A stretch of DNA of 64,000 nucleotides from Gracilaria domingensis (GCA_022539475.1 VCMS01000002.1:26672-90671), one strand, 5' to 3'. Positions 1 through 10,646 are shown, counted from the first letter of the stretch. Numbers and translations: made by a program. Notes: generated from the letters alone by a model not told the origin.

Positions 1-1
1 A

Positions 2-880
2 CTATGCGTGCCACGCTCCGTTGTTGGTCTGTCCTACGTCACAATACATCCAGTGGCGGAGGCGCTCCACCAAGCTCTTGTTGAACCGAGTCGGGCCTTC
101 GCCGCGCTTTCTGGGGTGAATACCACTGGTCGAAACGTGCTCAGTGCCCAGTGCGGAAGCAGAACGGCCTTGAATAACTGTCGACGTGAACTGCGTGCGC
201 CTCGTCGTGAGTAGGCAGTTCAGGGATGCTCCGTACCGGGAGTACATCCCAAGTTTCCAAGAACTTTTTGGTCATCCACTGGGCGTGGTTTGACCGCAGC
301 GCGTTATGGCTCCGAGAGCTTGCTAAACCGAAGTCGGCATTCACCAGATATACATGGGAATCCTTAAGGATCTGGTAAAAGCGGTCCCACATGTCCATGG
401 CCAATAAAGTCGAGCGACCAGTACTGCTGGGAAGAGCTTCAGCAGCTTCTGGGACCGAAATGTCGACGTTCCTTTGAACGGCTGGCGTGACCGACAATTC
501 CCGTACGGTCTGGGAAAGACGTCGTTGGCCATGTGGGGCCAATAGAAGTCCCTCCGTAGTGTTTCGTACATTCTGGTGGCACCAGGGTGTCCGACCAAGC
601 GGGATAGTGCGCCAGGTAAAGAACGCGTGCCTGCAGGGACTCGGGGACCACCTTCTGTAGGGCGCCGTCCAAGCGTGAGCGTCGTATGAGTACTCCGTTT
701 CGGTCGACATCGAACAAGGTAACCCCGTTGCCGACATCTCTCCGTACGGATTGGCAGAAAGGGTCCTGCGCCTGAGCTCGTACGAGTTCCTCGAGCGTGA
801 TGGGTACGATTTCGGTTTCTTCCGTGGGCAGTGCCAGCACTTCCGGTATTCCTGGTGATTCCCGTTCGGGTCTTGGCCAA
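2..880 (-). pseudogene. Integrase region, frame-broken
   Basis: The zinc-binding H2C2 region is spread over two frames: one has LEELVRAQAQDPFCQSVRRDVG and runs to LYLAHYPA near 610, and the next continues LVGHPGATRMYETLRRDFYWPHM near 590-520. Core-domain remnants (LLAMDMWDRF, ALRSNHAQWMTKKFLE) lie in a third frame at about 420-270. The order matches a gypsy integrase, but several frameshifts and substitutions make it non-functional as written. It runs out at the window edge. Confidence 0.6.
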
Positions 881-926
881 TCTATGCAGACGTTCGTATA
901 TTCTTGTCCGTCTACGGTGATGTTGG

Positions 927-2189
927 CTATAACGAGCCGTCGTCCGGACGGTCGTCGATGAGGAAACAGGGGACCTCGTCGTCTAGCGGTGAAGTGTCCT
1001 CTCCGTCCGTTTGGATTCGTGAGAGTGCATCTGCCGCTCGGTGTTTGATACCCGGTCGGTGAATGACGTCGAAGTCGTACTCCATCAGGCGTAGGCGCCA
1101 CCGTGCGAGTCGCCCTGAGGCGTCCGCTAGGTTCAGTATCCACCTCAACGAGTGGTGATCCGTGCGAACAGTGAACTTCTGTCCTTCCAAATACGGTCGG
1201 AGGTGCAGGATAGCCCATACTACAGCGAGGCATTCCCGTTCGGTCGTTGAATACTTTCGCTCGGTCTTGGTTAGCGAGCGGCTCCAGTATCCGATTGGGA
1301 GAAGGTCCCCATCGGGTTGCCTCTGGAGGAGGGCACAGCCAACCTGACGGTCACACGCGTCGGTGTCCAGTACGTATGGATATCCTTGTTTCGGGATAGC
1401 CAGTATCGGGGGCCGTACCAGGCGTTGGCGAAGTTCGTCGAATGCCTCGTATTCCGTATCGGTCAGGGTTTCGAAGCTAGTAGGCTGCCCCTTTTCCAGT
1501 TTCTGATTCAGGGGAGCCGCTATCCGTGCGAAGTTCTGTACGAACCGGCGGAAGACGTTGCAAAGACCCAGGAACGAGCGGAGTTCCGTTTGCGTAGTGG
1601 GCGGCTTCGCCTGCTTGATGGCCTCCTGCGTCTTCGTAGACACCTGTAGCTTGCCCGGACGGATGATATGGCCGAGGTAGTCGACCGTTCCACTAAAGAA
1701 ATGACATTTGTCCAGTCGTAGGGTAATTCCTGCGGAACGTAGCATGTCGAGGATTGTCCGTACGTGTTCGTAGTGTTCTTCTATCGTTCTGGAGTAGATG
1801 ATCACGTCATCCAGGTAAACCAGTGCGTACTGCCACTTAACACGTGATAGGATGATGTCCAGAGCCCTCTGGAACGTAGCCGGGGCGTTCTTGAGTCCAA
1901 AAGGCATCCGTACGTAGCGGTAGAGGCCCATGTGGGACGTGAAGGCTGTCTTGTCCCGGTCGGCTTCGTCCACTTCGGTCTGCCAGTATCCGCTATTGGC
2001 GTCCAGTGTGGAGAATATCCGTGCGTCTCCTAACGAGTCTATGCACTCGTCCATTCTTGGCAGAGGGTATGTATCCCGTACGGTCACGGCATTTAAACGG
2101 CGGTAGTCGACGCAAAAACGTAGGCTTCCATCTTTCTTCTGTGCAAAGACGACCGGACTGGCCCATTCTGCGGACGATGGTTCTATCAC
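927..2189 (-). pseudogene. Reverse transcriptase and RNase H of gypsy element
   Basis: About 420 codons. RT motifs are in order: FCVDYRRLNAVT, LDANSGYWQ, FGLKNAPATFQR and the catalytic YLDD. The connection domain follows, then RNase H with YVLDTDACD, TERECLAVVWA, RTDHHSLRW and the closing RPGIKHRAADALSR. It copies element RNA into DNA and removes the template RNA. Each half is well preserved, so this copy is young or still under selection, but the frame is broken upstream at the RT entry block and again downstream at integrase. Confidence 0.9.
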
Positions 2190-2820
2190 CCCTGCTGCCA
2201 GCTGTTGGTTATCTCCTTACGTTCAAGTTCCCGTCGGGCGGGTCCTGCACGGTAAGGCATCTGGAATATCGGCTTGGTGCCGGGTTCCAGCTGTATCCGA
2301 TGCTTTGCGGCGGAGATCTTGCCTAAATGGCCATCCCACATGTCCTTGAACGGTCGGAGGAGTTCAATGACTGTGTCGCGTTCTTTCTCATACTCGGGGC
2401 TGATTTGAACGCGTTGGGGCCAATCGGGCTGGTCAGAACGCCGTGGAGGTTGGTCCAAAGCGGTATCTTCTAAAGCGGTATCCTCCCCCTCCTGAGAGTC
2501 GTCGCTCCGCGGCCTAGCTGGGTGAAGGGGGGTGATTAGTGCTATAGGGGACGGGAGGGCGAGACCGATGACGGTACGTTTGTGGAGGTGCACCGGTCGG
2601 TCCGAGACGTTAGCAACTTGAACGAAGAAGGGAACGTCCGGACGTAGATCCATGACGCCGTTCGCGAGCAGTGTTAGCTCTAACGAACTGCCCGTGCGGT
2701 GGTGTGATTGTAGAAATACCAGACCGGACGCCTTGGTTGTTACTTGTACCCCTGGTTCGGACATGGGGGGTAACGTAACAGGTCGGGCGACGTGTATCTT
2801 GTTAGAGGGCACATTCCGCT
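2186..2820 (-). pseudogene. Protease-RT linker and start of reverse transcriptase
   Basis: The frame carries the linker typical of gypsy elements (FVQVANVSDRPVHLHKRT) and then the RT entry block (HRIQLEPGTKPIFQMPYR, then ARRELERKEI). It stops at 2186, just where the next frame opens with the continuing RT sequence VIEPSSAEWASPVV. One base therefore separates the two halves of reverse transcriptase. Confidence 0.75.
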
Positions 2821-3276
2821 CCGGTTGGACTGGGTATTTCCGTACGGACGTGGGCGTGTGGGGACCGTACGCGTGGGACAATATCGAGACAGGCCGTGAA
2901 TGGCGCAGAGGATCGTCCGTTTTGGGGGTAAGATTCCCAATACGTATCGATCGATAAAGGACGTGCCGAGTAGGACGCTTGTGGCGAGGTTCGATACCAC
3001 AAGGAATTGTACTCGTACGTGAAGGTCTCCAATGCGGACAGCAAGCGGGAGAACACCCACGACCTCCATACGGTTGCGTGAAGCGTCCGTAATGCGTGGC
3101 TTTACGTCCGTTCGGAGACGAGATTGCCATCGCGGTGGAAGGTGCCGCTCGTGGATCAGACAAGGACCGGCTCCGGTATCTAGAACACCCGTGAGCGGAT
3201 ACATTAGGTAGATGTGAGGCCCACGGAAAGGTGAACTTTGTAATTTGCACTCGCGAATAAAAACAGTGTCGTCCAT
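2740..3276 (-). pseudogene. Retrotransposon aspartic protease region
   Basis: This frame contains LTGVLDTGAGPCLIHE, the catalytic D-T-G of a retropepsin, followed by hydrophobic strands and LLGTSFIDRY, the usual second hydrophobic motif (LLG.DF). It cleaves the Gag-Pol precursor. It is in a different frame from both Gag and reverse transcriptase. The useful protease part ends near 2900, after which the linker to RT continues in the frame of the ORF that ends at 2186. Confidence 0.75.
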
Positions 3277-3378
3277 ACGTTCTGGGTGTCGAGAGTCAGT
3301 TCTGTTCTGTCCGCACTGGTTGGTTTGGGCTTGTCGCCCGGTGTGGCGAGGCTATCCGCATCGGAGGAGACGACGCCC

Positions 3379-5331
3379 CTACGCATCCTCCGGCTCGTTT
3401 TCCTGTTCCGAAACGGTCTCTTCCACCAGCATGGCTGCCTGCCGAGGCTGGGCGTAAGAGGTACGAGTCGGGCCAATATTACGGAAACCGATATTGGATG
3501 GCGGTGGCGTGTTTCTCCGTGTGGATATGCCGGTGCCGTAGTACCCTTCGTCGCGCCGGCGTTGGTAGTTTTGCTCGCGGATTGCGAGGAGTTTAGCTTT
3601 AACGTCCGGTGGGAGAAGTTGACAGCAGTTCGGCTCTCGCGAGAGGCAAATCCTGCACGGACGGTCCCTTGACGCCGCGCCAGGGGGGTTGCTCGATCTT
3701 TGGCCGGGCGTACTGGGGAATGACCGTGCGGAAGTCGCTGGGGTGGTTGCACTTGGTGTGGTGGGTGGTGACGGCATGGAAGACCCCTGGGAAACGATGA
3801 GGACATCTTCGCCGTCGTCGTCCGACAGGGAATACGTCGAGGCCGAGGAGGACTCGACCTGGTGCACCTTCCTTATCGTACGAGTGGCACGAGGCCGAGC
3901 AGACGTAGTCTGCGTGTCCACCCGAACGGACTGGCGGCGTGAGGCGCGGTGAGTATCGCCGTACGATTCCGCATAACGGGCGAGCGCGTCGTATCCGATA
4001 CTGGGATGGGTGGTGAGGTGATTCCGCACCTTTGACCGTATGGCGGGCAAAAGTCCTTCGACAAATAAGCCCTTCAAGTCCCGATCGGTGTATACGTTAC
4101 CACAGCGGAGGGCTTTCGTGCAGAGCTTCTGGGCGAATTCCGTTTCGGACATCCCTGACGACTGGGTGTAAAACGTCACCTCTGCGGACGCCGTGGCGAT
4201 GACTTCATCCGTGGCGTAGGTGGTCAGTAAGAAATTTACCACCTCTTCGTACGTATGGAGCGCTTCATCGCGAGGCCTGTCGACCGCTCCCGACTCACCG
4301 ATGAGGCGGGATTGGACCAGAGCGTGTGCGGGCCCGGTTAGGTAGAACTGGAAGCACCACAGTGCCGCTCCTTCTGTCAGTCCGTTATGGTTGCAAGCGG
4401 TTTTGAACCGCTGCAAGAAATTGAGAACGGAGATGGGATCCGTTCCGGAAAATGAATGTCCTTTCATCTGGACGTTCAATTTCTTTTGATAGCGCGCGAT
4501 CTTGCGTGCTACCTTCGAGTCGTACTTATGGCTGCGCCGAATGAGCCGGTACGTACGGTAGTCCACAACCTTGGTGAACTTGACGTTCAGAGGTCGGAGG
4601 CGCTTAAGCGTCAACTTGTCCGATCGGGAACGTCGCCGTTCGGACTTGCGTTTTCTTCGGGGGCTTTGAGAGTCCCCAGAGTCATCCGAGTCGGTCTGCT
4701 CATCCTCTGATGATGAGCGCGAGGACGCGGAGTCAGTATCTGAATGTCGTCGCCCTCTGCGGCGGCGACGATTCTTCCGTCTACGTACGGAACTGTCCGA
4801 ATCGGAATGCTTGCCCGGTTTACCGCCTCGTTTGCGGTGATTCCTCCCGTCGTCGGAGGAATCGCTCGAGCTTCCGTCCGGGTCACCCTGAGGGGGTACT
4901 GGTGGGAGATAGACACCGGTCGGATCCCTCTGCGGATCCTTCTCCATTTCCGGTCCCTGTCTCTCACCGCGACTAGGTGCGTTGTCCGTTTGGTCAGTGT
5001 CAAACTTTGGGGGTTGGGGTGGTAGCTTAGCTACCAAAGCGGCCAAGGTGTTACTCAGATTCTCTTGCATTCCGCTTTCGGTACGTCTGGATCCCAGCGC
5101 ATCGTTCACGATGCGGTGTATGATCGGTGTGATGTCACGACGCATCAATTCCGGGATACGGTCCTTGAGATATAATTCGACCGCCATGGGTACATGAACC
5201 TCGATCTCCGTGCGAAGTCCCTCCAGGGCGTACGGGGCTATTTCGGCCCATAGTTCGTGGGGTGGTCTCCGTCCGGTCTGAGGTATAGGCGGGAGTGCCG
5301 CCGTCCCAGGTGGTACAATCTCAGTTCTCAA
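3379..5331 (-). CDS. Gag-like polyprotein of the gypsy element
   Basis: A 650-codon open frame. The first 250 residues are acidic and then Ser/Arg-rich with RRKR-type runs. A central globular part (about residues 265-460) has the pattern of retrotransposon gag/capsid regions: a PISVLNFLQRF segment, a trypsin-like spacing of helices and a YALLTTY-like stretch (here NFLLTTYATDE). The C-terminal third holds a Cys cluster (CRICLSREPNCC) that may bind zinc, although it is not a CCHC knuckle. The capsid builds the particle that carries the element RNA. It has no ATG at its 5' end, so it probably continues the leader ORF. Confidence 0.7.
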   Translation of the reverse strand: MRTEIVPPGTAALPPIPQTGRRPPHELWAEIAPYALEGLRTEIEVHVPMAVELYLKDRIPELMRRDITPIIHRIVNDALGSRRTESGMQENLSNTLAALVAKLPPQPPKFDTDQTDNAPSRGERQGPEMEKDPQRDPTGVYLPPVPPQGDPDGSSSDSSDDGRNHRKRGGKPGKHSDSDSSVRRRKNRRRRRGRRHSDTDSASSRSSSEDEQTDSDDSGDSQSPRRKRKSERRRSRSDKLTLKRLRPLNVKFTKVVDYRTYRLIRRSHKYDSKVARKIARYQKKLNVQMKGHSFSGTDPISVLNFLQRFKTACNHNGLTEGAALWCFQFYLTGPAHALVQSRLIGESGAVDRPRDEALHTYEEVVNFLLTTYATDEVIATASAEVTFYTQSSGMSETEFAQKLCTKALRCGNVYTDRDLKGLFVEGLLPAIRSKVRNHLTTHPSIGYDALARYAESYGDTHRASRRQSVRVDTQTTSARPRATRTIRKVHQVESSSASTYSLSDDDGEDVLIVSQGSSMPSPPTTPSATTPATSARSFPSTPGQRSSNPPGAASRDRPCRICLSREPNCCQLLPPDVKAKLLAIREQNYQRRRDEGYYGTGISTRRNTPPPSNIGFRNIGPTRTSYAQPRQAAMLVEETVSEQENEPEDA

Positions 5332-5576
5332 AGGGGCCCGGAGTTCTTACTCCTCTCTTTCTTCCTTCGGTCCGATTTGGTTTGCAAGTTGCCTTCACGG
5401 ATTACCCGTTCGGGCTCTTCTGAGGGGGTCACGTAGGCCGTCGCGGTACTTCGGGTGCTCCGGCGGCCTACCGAGGCATGGTCCGAAGCGGCGCGAGGGG
5501 CGGCCAAAGTGGACTCAGCATTGTCTTCTGCGACCTGCCGTTCTCCTTGATCTCCGTGTGGGACGTTCGAGCTCAT
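5328..5576 (-). CDS. Leader ORF, probable N-terminus of Gag
   Basis: An 82-codon ORF with a proper ATG at 5576-5574 lies between the proposed LTR and the Gag ORF. It is hydrophilic, rich in Arg, Ser and Glu, and ends in a basic run. The next ORF downstream (3379-5331) has no ATG at its start and overlaps the stop of this one by four bases. The two are therefore most simply one Gag protein split by a frameshift after the GGGCCCC run near 5333. No domain is recognised. Confidence 0.4.
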   Translation of the reverse strand: MSSNVPHGDQGERQVAEDNAESTLAAPRAASDHASVGRRSTRSTATAYVTPSEEPERVIREGNLQTKSDRRKKERSKNSGPL

Positions 5577-5634
5577 CTTCGAGTATCGTTTCCAATTCGG
5601 TGCTGTAAACTCCGTGCGGTCTCGAATTCCACTT

Positions 5635-5650
5635 CTAGGTCAGGAGACCA
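5635..5650 (-). other. Candidate primer-binding site
   Basis: On the minus strand, one base after the proposed LTR end, the sequence reads TGGTCTCCTGACC. A tRNA primer-binding site begins with TGG, the complement of CCA. The matching tRNA cannot be named from the sequence alone. Confidence 0.3.
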
Positions 5651-5651
5651 G

Positions 5652-6251
5652 TGTGATATAGTACGTATCGGGAGAAAACCCGAAGCGGTCTTGAGGCGAC
5701 GGAGTTAGCTGCGGCTCGAGGGAGCGACTGTAATGAATCCGTACGGGGAGTAAGGAGGAAGCACCGGGCGGTCAGCGGGGAGAGTGGGCGGTTGGTATCA
5801 CCAAGCACGTTCAGGAGCGTGCAAAAGGGTACGAACGGCCTAATAAACCTTGTAGTACTTAGCTTAACGGCCTGTCGGTAGCGCTACTTGACGAGCAAGA
5901 CGTACGGCAAAGGGTGCTTGGTGTTTACAACGTGAGGTCATGGCGAGGTTGGGGTCTACCTAAATATCGGGTAAACCCGCCTCTGTGCAGCCTCTAGGTA
6001 GCAACTTACAGTACTATATTACGCCTGTCACCGTCCGACCGGCACACGTGTCCTACGTACGTTTGGGACCGATATCCGATGCGGGGACAATCACGCGTAC
6101 AACTATCCGCTCGGGCCAGCCCGACACGTACGACACGGCACTCCTCTCAATCCACTCCGTCCGTGCGGTCAGCCAGATCGTGCTATACGACAGTCAGGCT
6201 GTTTTTTTCTTGAAGAGTACAACGCCCGTCGGTTTCTAGAAAATTTTAACA
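5652..6251 (-). repeat. Candidate 5' LTR of the gypsy element
   Basis: No coding signal is seen here. On the minus strand the interval starts with TGTTAAAA and ends with ATCACA, giving the usual TG...CA ends. A TGG-initiated candidate primer-binding site follows after one base, and the leader ORF begins about 75 bp further on. The length of about 600 bp is normal for an LTR. The partner LTR lies outside the window, so the ends are inferred from motifs and not from a repeat comparison. Confidence 0.4.
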
Positions 6252-6713
6252 GAGCATCTTGAGGATCTTTTTTCATGATATGCCACCAGACATCGTAAGG
6301 AACCCTTCAGCACAGTATCGACTTGGTTCTTCTCCCTGTTCGGCTTCCTATTCGTGTAATCCATCAACTTCTTTTGCTCTCGATCTATCGAACAGGTCTC
6401 TCTCACCGGTCATCCTGCGTAACCCTTTACAAGTTAAAACTGCAACCCATCTGCAGAAGGAAAAAATGCCTTTGGAAAGGCTCAGATAAAAGGTCACCCA
6501 TCAAACGGCAAATAACGTATTGCTTTTTGTCCATGAGATTGCTAACGAATACATCATGTTGATCCAATGAGAATACTGTCGCCATTTCTTTGTGTTTCAA
6601 GCTATACACATAGCGAACTAATATTCTAATATCTCAAGATACAGATTAAGTCGACATTGCTCTAAGGCTTCTACAATCTCATGAACATCTACATGCACAT
6701 TAAAACAATTCCA
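6252..6713. other. Spacer between the LTR and the transposase gene
   Basis: AT-richer than the flanks. No coding signal and no clear terminal inverted repeat for the adjacent Mutator-like gene was found by eye. Confidence 0.5.
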
Positions 6714-9275
6714 CTACGGTAAGTGGAGAGTGTTTCTGTTTGTCCACGTTTTTGGAGTTTGTCGGGAATTTATGCTCTTCTCAACATCAGCGCGATACTG
6801 GAAGAGGCGATGTAAGACATTGTGCAAGTGTTGAGTGTGTCGTGCGGAAGCGGTTGTAGAACGAAGTTCTTGTATGTGCTCGGTAGTCCACTGGAGCAGC
6901 GACTGAATTTGATCTGATAAAACAGGTTGAGTGCACTCGACAATTTCGACAGAGTCGTCAAGAGCCAGTAGGGACGACAAACCTTGGTTTGATGTTTCAA
7001 TAGCCATCACAGGACCGGCAGTTTGTGTATTGTTCTGTGTCGCTTTCGGTAAAATCTGTTCGTAATCTGTCCCCTCCTCCTGTGTGAAAGTGGGTGTGTA
7101 AACGTTTTCCCTGCGGCTGAAGCGAAGAAAAGGGGGTCGACGGCTGCGAATGATATCCCTGTACAGAGGGCAATCCATGTCCTTGATTAAATGTTTGCAA
7201 AACAAGAACCTACTAAGCATAAATGCAATACAAGAGCAGTGCCATTCATCCTTGATCGTGATATACGTATTGTTATGTGAAGCAATTGCACACCTTCCCC
7301 ATTCCTTAACAAACGCCTTCCACCATGAGGGCTTCTTCCGCCCTGACAACAGGGCATCAAAATCAAATTTGAACTTCGAAAGAAAGATCTTATCTATTAT
7401 GTACACCAAAAAGTCAACTCTTGGTCGGTTGTGATTTCGAAGATACAGTCTCTTCAACACTCTCCAGTGACTTTCCACCAACATTGTTGTCTTAGCAATA
7501 TAAATGAAATCCGGTCGTCGCCTTCCCCATCTTGAGAACCATTCAGTAGAGTACCAGTTATCCATCAAGTACTTCTGCAAAAGCGGAAATTTTTCGCAAA
7601 CATGTTTCATCTCGGTTGTACAAACGTTGTAGACGTTTTCAAGTGTTCGACCAGTGAAGAAGGGATGCATATGATAGTGCTCAGTGATCATTTTCATTAG
7701 CTTTTGTTCAAGCTCAACATCGTACACATTGCTCTCAGATTTCCGTAGTTCTTGAAACTTTTTCTTCACAGCTCTTTTCATGTGCCACAAACACACCGAG
7801 GCTTGCATGTGATACACTTTTCGAATGGAGACAAGTTGGGCCTTTTCTTTGTCCGAGAAGAAAAATAAGGGACTAATTGTAGGGTACGCTTCTTTGAATG
7901 CTTCCAAAAAGCCTGTCAGAGTTCTAATCCTGTACCCGTCTTCATGCTGGCCTGGTTGGGAGGCCTCGAGAAGAAAATATGCCAATGGAAATCCTGCTCC
8001 CATGACAGATCCAATAATGGCAAACAACTCCATCTTTCCACGATTTGTCTTGTACGTCGAGTCGATGAGTACTTCGACAATATTGCGACGTTTAGATAGT
8101 TCAATCCCGCCTTTTACGGTGAACCCAATGCCGGTTGGATTCTTTTGATGGTAAAGGAGTTCAATATTTTCCGATTGGGAGATCATTTGAATTGCTGAAG
8201 AATTAGGGTCAGATGCCTTTCTCGTGATTGCTTCCATTTGCTTGTTCCATAAGTAGTACACTTCATTGTACTGCACTTCAATCTTGAATTGACGCCGAAT
8301 GTGTTCTGATATTTGGAAAGGGGACAGCCCACTGCCGATGTAGGTCTTGATTTCGCCCAGTACTCCTGGTGCTCGCTCAGTTAGGGGAGGTAATTTGTTC
8401 GAATGTTCGTGATGTAGAACATGCTTTACGCTTGCAACTGGAGCACATTGCTTTCCGTAGGAGAACGACAAGATACCACCGCAGTCCATCTGTTTCTTTG
8501 ACTCGCGTTTTCGCTTTACCGGCCTCTTAGGGTCTGAAAGTTTTGTCTTTCTTTGACTGCATATGTATGATTCAGAGCGGCGGGTTTCCGAGGGCTTTTG
8601 GTGAGCAATATACGTATACCTTTCAATCTTTTGGACGATAGCACGAAACTCTTGTTGTGCCGTTCCAAGATTTGTAGATGGGTCGCCAGTTTCTAGCATA
8701 TTTCGGCTGCTCTGTACGAGAGTAAGGTCGAACATCTCATCAAAGTTTACGCAAAGTAGCTCAATGGCATACAAAAGGTGCCTTGAAGCCTCTAAGCTGG
8801 TCTTGTACAGAGTTAAAAACCATTCTTCTGTTATTCCACGACCCGAAAGCTTCATAGTAACTAGCGCAGGTACTTCTAGAATTTTCGGTTGCTTTCGACA
8901 TCTATAACACCTTTGAGTAAGAGAAAATGTGTTACTGGAAATAAAGCAGTCTGTCGAGAAACATTTACCGCAAGTGCTACAACTGGAAATCGCAGCAGAT
9001 CGTAGCAGCGCAAATGAGAATTCCTTCCGATAGTCCACAAGAGCAACGTACATAACACTGAAAAGGTTTTCGTCCATATAGTACTCGTCGCTGTCCGTGA
9101 CGATTTGCGCAACTACTTCCTCGATATCCAGCTGCGAGATCTGCAGCATGCACGAGAGGGCAGCAGTGACTTCTTCATATGTCGGTATCGTTTCGAACAG
9201 GTCATGATACAAAATCTTTGCGTTTCCCATCTTCTTCGTTGAAAACGAAGACAGCGGAGGAAACAAGCAAAACAC
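6714..9275 (-). CDS. Mutator-like (MULE) transposase with SWIM zinc finger
   Basis: 853 codons, uninterrupted. Near residue 90 there is a Cys-rich ribbon (CSTCGKC...CYRC), and near 245-255 a basic stretch (KRPVKRKRESKK) that could be a nuclear signal. The central part has the MULE catalytic pattern: VLIDSTYKTNRGKMEL with the first Asp, LAYFLLEAS, then FFSDKEKAQ with the second Asp, and CLWHMKRAVKKKF (the CxxH motif). A C-terminal SWIM finger reads WHCSCIAFML...FCKHL. These are the parts of the MULE/FAR1 family of cut-and-paste transposases. It lacks the FAR1 DNA-binding domain at its N-terminus. An intact frame suggests a recent or domesticated copy; terminal inverted repeats were not found. 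Confidence 0.8.
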   Translation of the reverse strand: MFCLFPPLSSFSTKKMGNAKILYHDLFETIPTYEEVTAALSCMLQISQLDIEEVVAQIVTDSDEYYMDENLFSVMYVALVDYRKEFSFALLRSAAISSCSTCGKCFSTDCFISSNTFSLTQRCYRCRKQPKILEVPALVTMKLSGRGITEEWFLTLYKTSLEASRHLLYAIELLCVNFDEMFDLTLVQSSRNMLETGDPSTNLGTAQQEFRAIVQKIERYTYIAHQKPSETRRSESYICSQRKTKLSDPKRPVKRKRESKKQMDCGGILSFSYGKQCAPVASVKHVLHHEHSNKLPPLTERAPGVLGEIKTYIGSGLSPFQISEHIRRQFKIEVQYNEVYYLWNKQMEAITRKASDPNSSAIQMISQSENIELLYHQKNPTGIGFTVKGGIELSKRRNIVEVLIDSTYKTNRGKMELFAIIGSVMGAGFPLAYFLLEASQPGQHEDGYRIRTLTGFLEAFKEAYPTISPLFFFSDKEKAQLVSIRKVYHMQASVCLWHMKRAVKKKFQELRKSESNVYDVELEQKLMKMITEHYHMHPFFTGRTLENVYNVCTTEMKHVCEKFPLLQKYLMDNWYSTEWFSRWGRRRPDFIYIAKTTMLVESHWRVLKRLYLRNHNRPRVDFLVYIIDKIFLSKFKFDFDALLSGRKKPSWWKAFVKEWGRCAIASHNNTYITIKDEWHCSCIAFMLSRFLFCKHLIKDMDCPLYRDIIRSRRPPFLRFSRRENVYTPTFTQEEGTDYEQILPKATQNNTQTAGPVMAIETSNQGLSSLLALDDSVEIVECTQPVLSDQIQSLLQWTTEHIQELRSTTASARHTQHLHNVLHRLFQYRADVEKSINSRQTPKTWTNRNTLHLP

Positions 9276-10067
9276 GAGCTTTTTTGGACACCGATCGATG
9301 TCCTGTGAGAGATTTATAAAGGTAGCAGAACTTTTAAAGGATACAAATGACCTCTTCGGCTCTTCAAGTCTCCAATCGTTAGTCTCCAGTCGTTGAAGGG
9401 ATCAACGTTTAAATGTGTGTTGGTACCATGACGACAAATGTTTCTCGGCAGTGCTTTAAATTCGTTATGGGCACATTATAACACTCGCAGAACACAATAA
9501 TCCCCTCGCGCAAAACTGAACAATGAATTATAGTTTCATCAGTAATGTATCCAAGAATTGTTCAATCTTCTTCGCTTATAGTTCGGCCGAGCGCACTTGA
9601 ACTTAAAACCATACCTTAAATCTTTGTAAACGATGAAAACTATCACGGTGTTAGTTTTGGAAGAAAGCCATGTAAATGAGTGTCACTTTGCCAGGGTATC
9701 TCTTAACGTACGGTCGAAGGTTTCCTTGTGCCATCCATACATTGACCGAAGTTTCTAAAGTTCCACAAGCCTAATTGTCCAAAATGTTGAATGCGTGCAC
9801 CAGCAGCACAATATTGAATGCTCTTAGAGATTTCCATTGGGTGCGCACAGCATTGTTGAAGGCTTTCAAACCGCATATGTAGCACTATGGATACTACGGT
9901 GGCGATGCCACCTACATGCGCTGTAGAAAAAGATATAAAGAAACGTTCGTCGATACGGTGATGTATGATGGGCAAATACCCCTTCAAAGTAGCGGCAATG
10001 CCGACTACCCACGCGGTCATAGATGGAATGAAAGGGCGCTGGTTGCGCTGGCGGAAGGCGGTTTGAA
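9276..10067. other. Non-coding stretch upstream of the transposase gene
   Basis: No supported gene. It would include the transposase promoter and the right end of that element. No repeat or motif stands out. Confidence 0.4.
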
Positions 10068-10373
10068 GTGATGGTGGTGGTTCCGGCGGGGCATGGTTCG
10101 TGGTCTGGGATAGACGGAAAGGTCAGTGATGTCGGTGGCGGTGTACCGCCTACGGTACCGCCGACGGTACCGCCGACAATGCACCGTCGATACACGCCGG
10201 CGGTGCACCTCCGATGCGGCACTCAACGGTGATGGTAGTGGTGCCGGCGGGGCGTTGTTGGTGGTCAGGTCAGGGAGAGACGGAAAGGTCGGTGATGTCG
10301 GCGGCGGCGTACCGCCCACAGTACCGCCGACGGTACAGCCGACGATGTGCACCGCCGGCGCGGCACTCGACGG
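10068..10373. repeat. Two direct copies of a GC-rich repeat of about 160 bp
   Basis: Copy 1 runs 10068-10228 and copy 2 about 10229-10373. Both start with GTGATGGT(G/A)GTGGT and go through GACGGAAAGGTC and GTGATGTCGG to a run of (A)CGGTACCGCCG units, and end with CGGCACTC(A/G)ACG. Inside each copy the short units ACGGTACCGCCG and GGCGGTGTACCGCC are self-complementary. Reading frames through the repeat on either strand are repeat translations, not genes. Confidence 0.75.
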
Positions 10374-10646
10374 CTGTGCACACCTGCTGTTACATATTGC
10401 ACATGCGTAGCGGTGGCCCACTTGTGCCGCAAGGGCAAAGCGGACACGCGTCGCTGTGCACGGGGCATCGTGACGTAGATTGTAGGGCGTTTAAAGTCTT
10501 CTATGCCAGTCATCCGTATCTCACGGATGTATTCCGTGCAGTCTTTTCGTACGTTCTTCCATATCCTTCCACGTATCTTTGCTCTAAACTAACTAATCCT
10601 CACCACGTTTCTTCGCGCTCTGCGACATGTAAACGGCAGGAAATAA

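Larger units (their letters stand above)
1..6251 (-). mobile_element. Ty3/gypsy LTR retrotransposon, degenerate and truncated by the window edge
   Basis: Read on the minus strand, the order is probable 5' LTR, leader ORF, Gag-like ORF, aspartic protease, reverse transcriptase, RNase H, integrase. RT before integrase is the Ty3/gypsy order. The parts lie in different frames, and the integrase part changes frame at least twice, so the copy cannot be translated as it stands unless some shifts are programmed or are assembly indels. The 3' end and 3' LTR would lie left of base 1 and are not seen. Confidence 0.9.
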
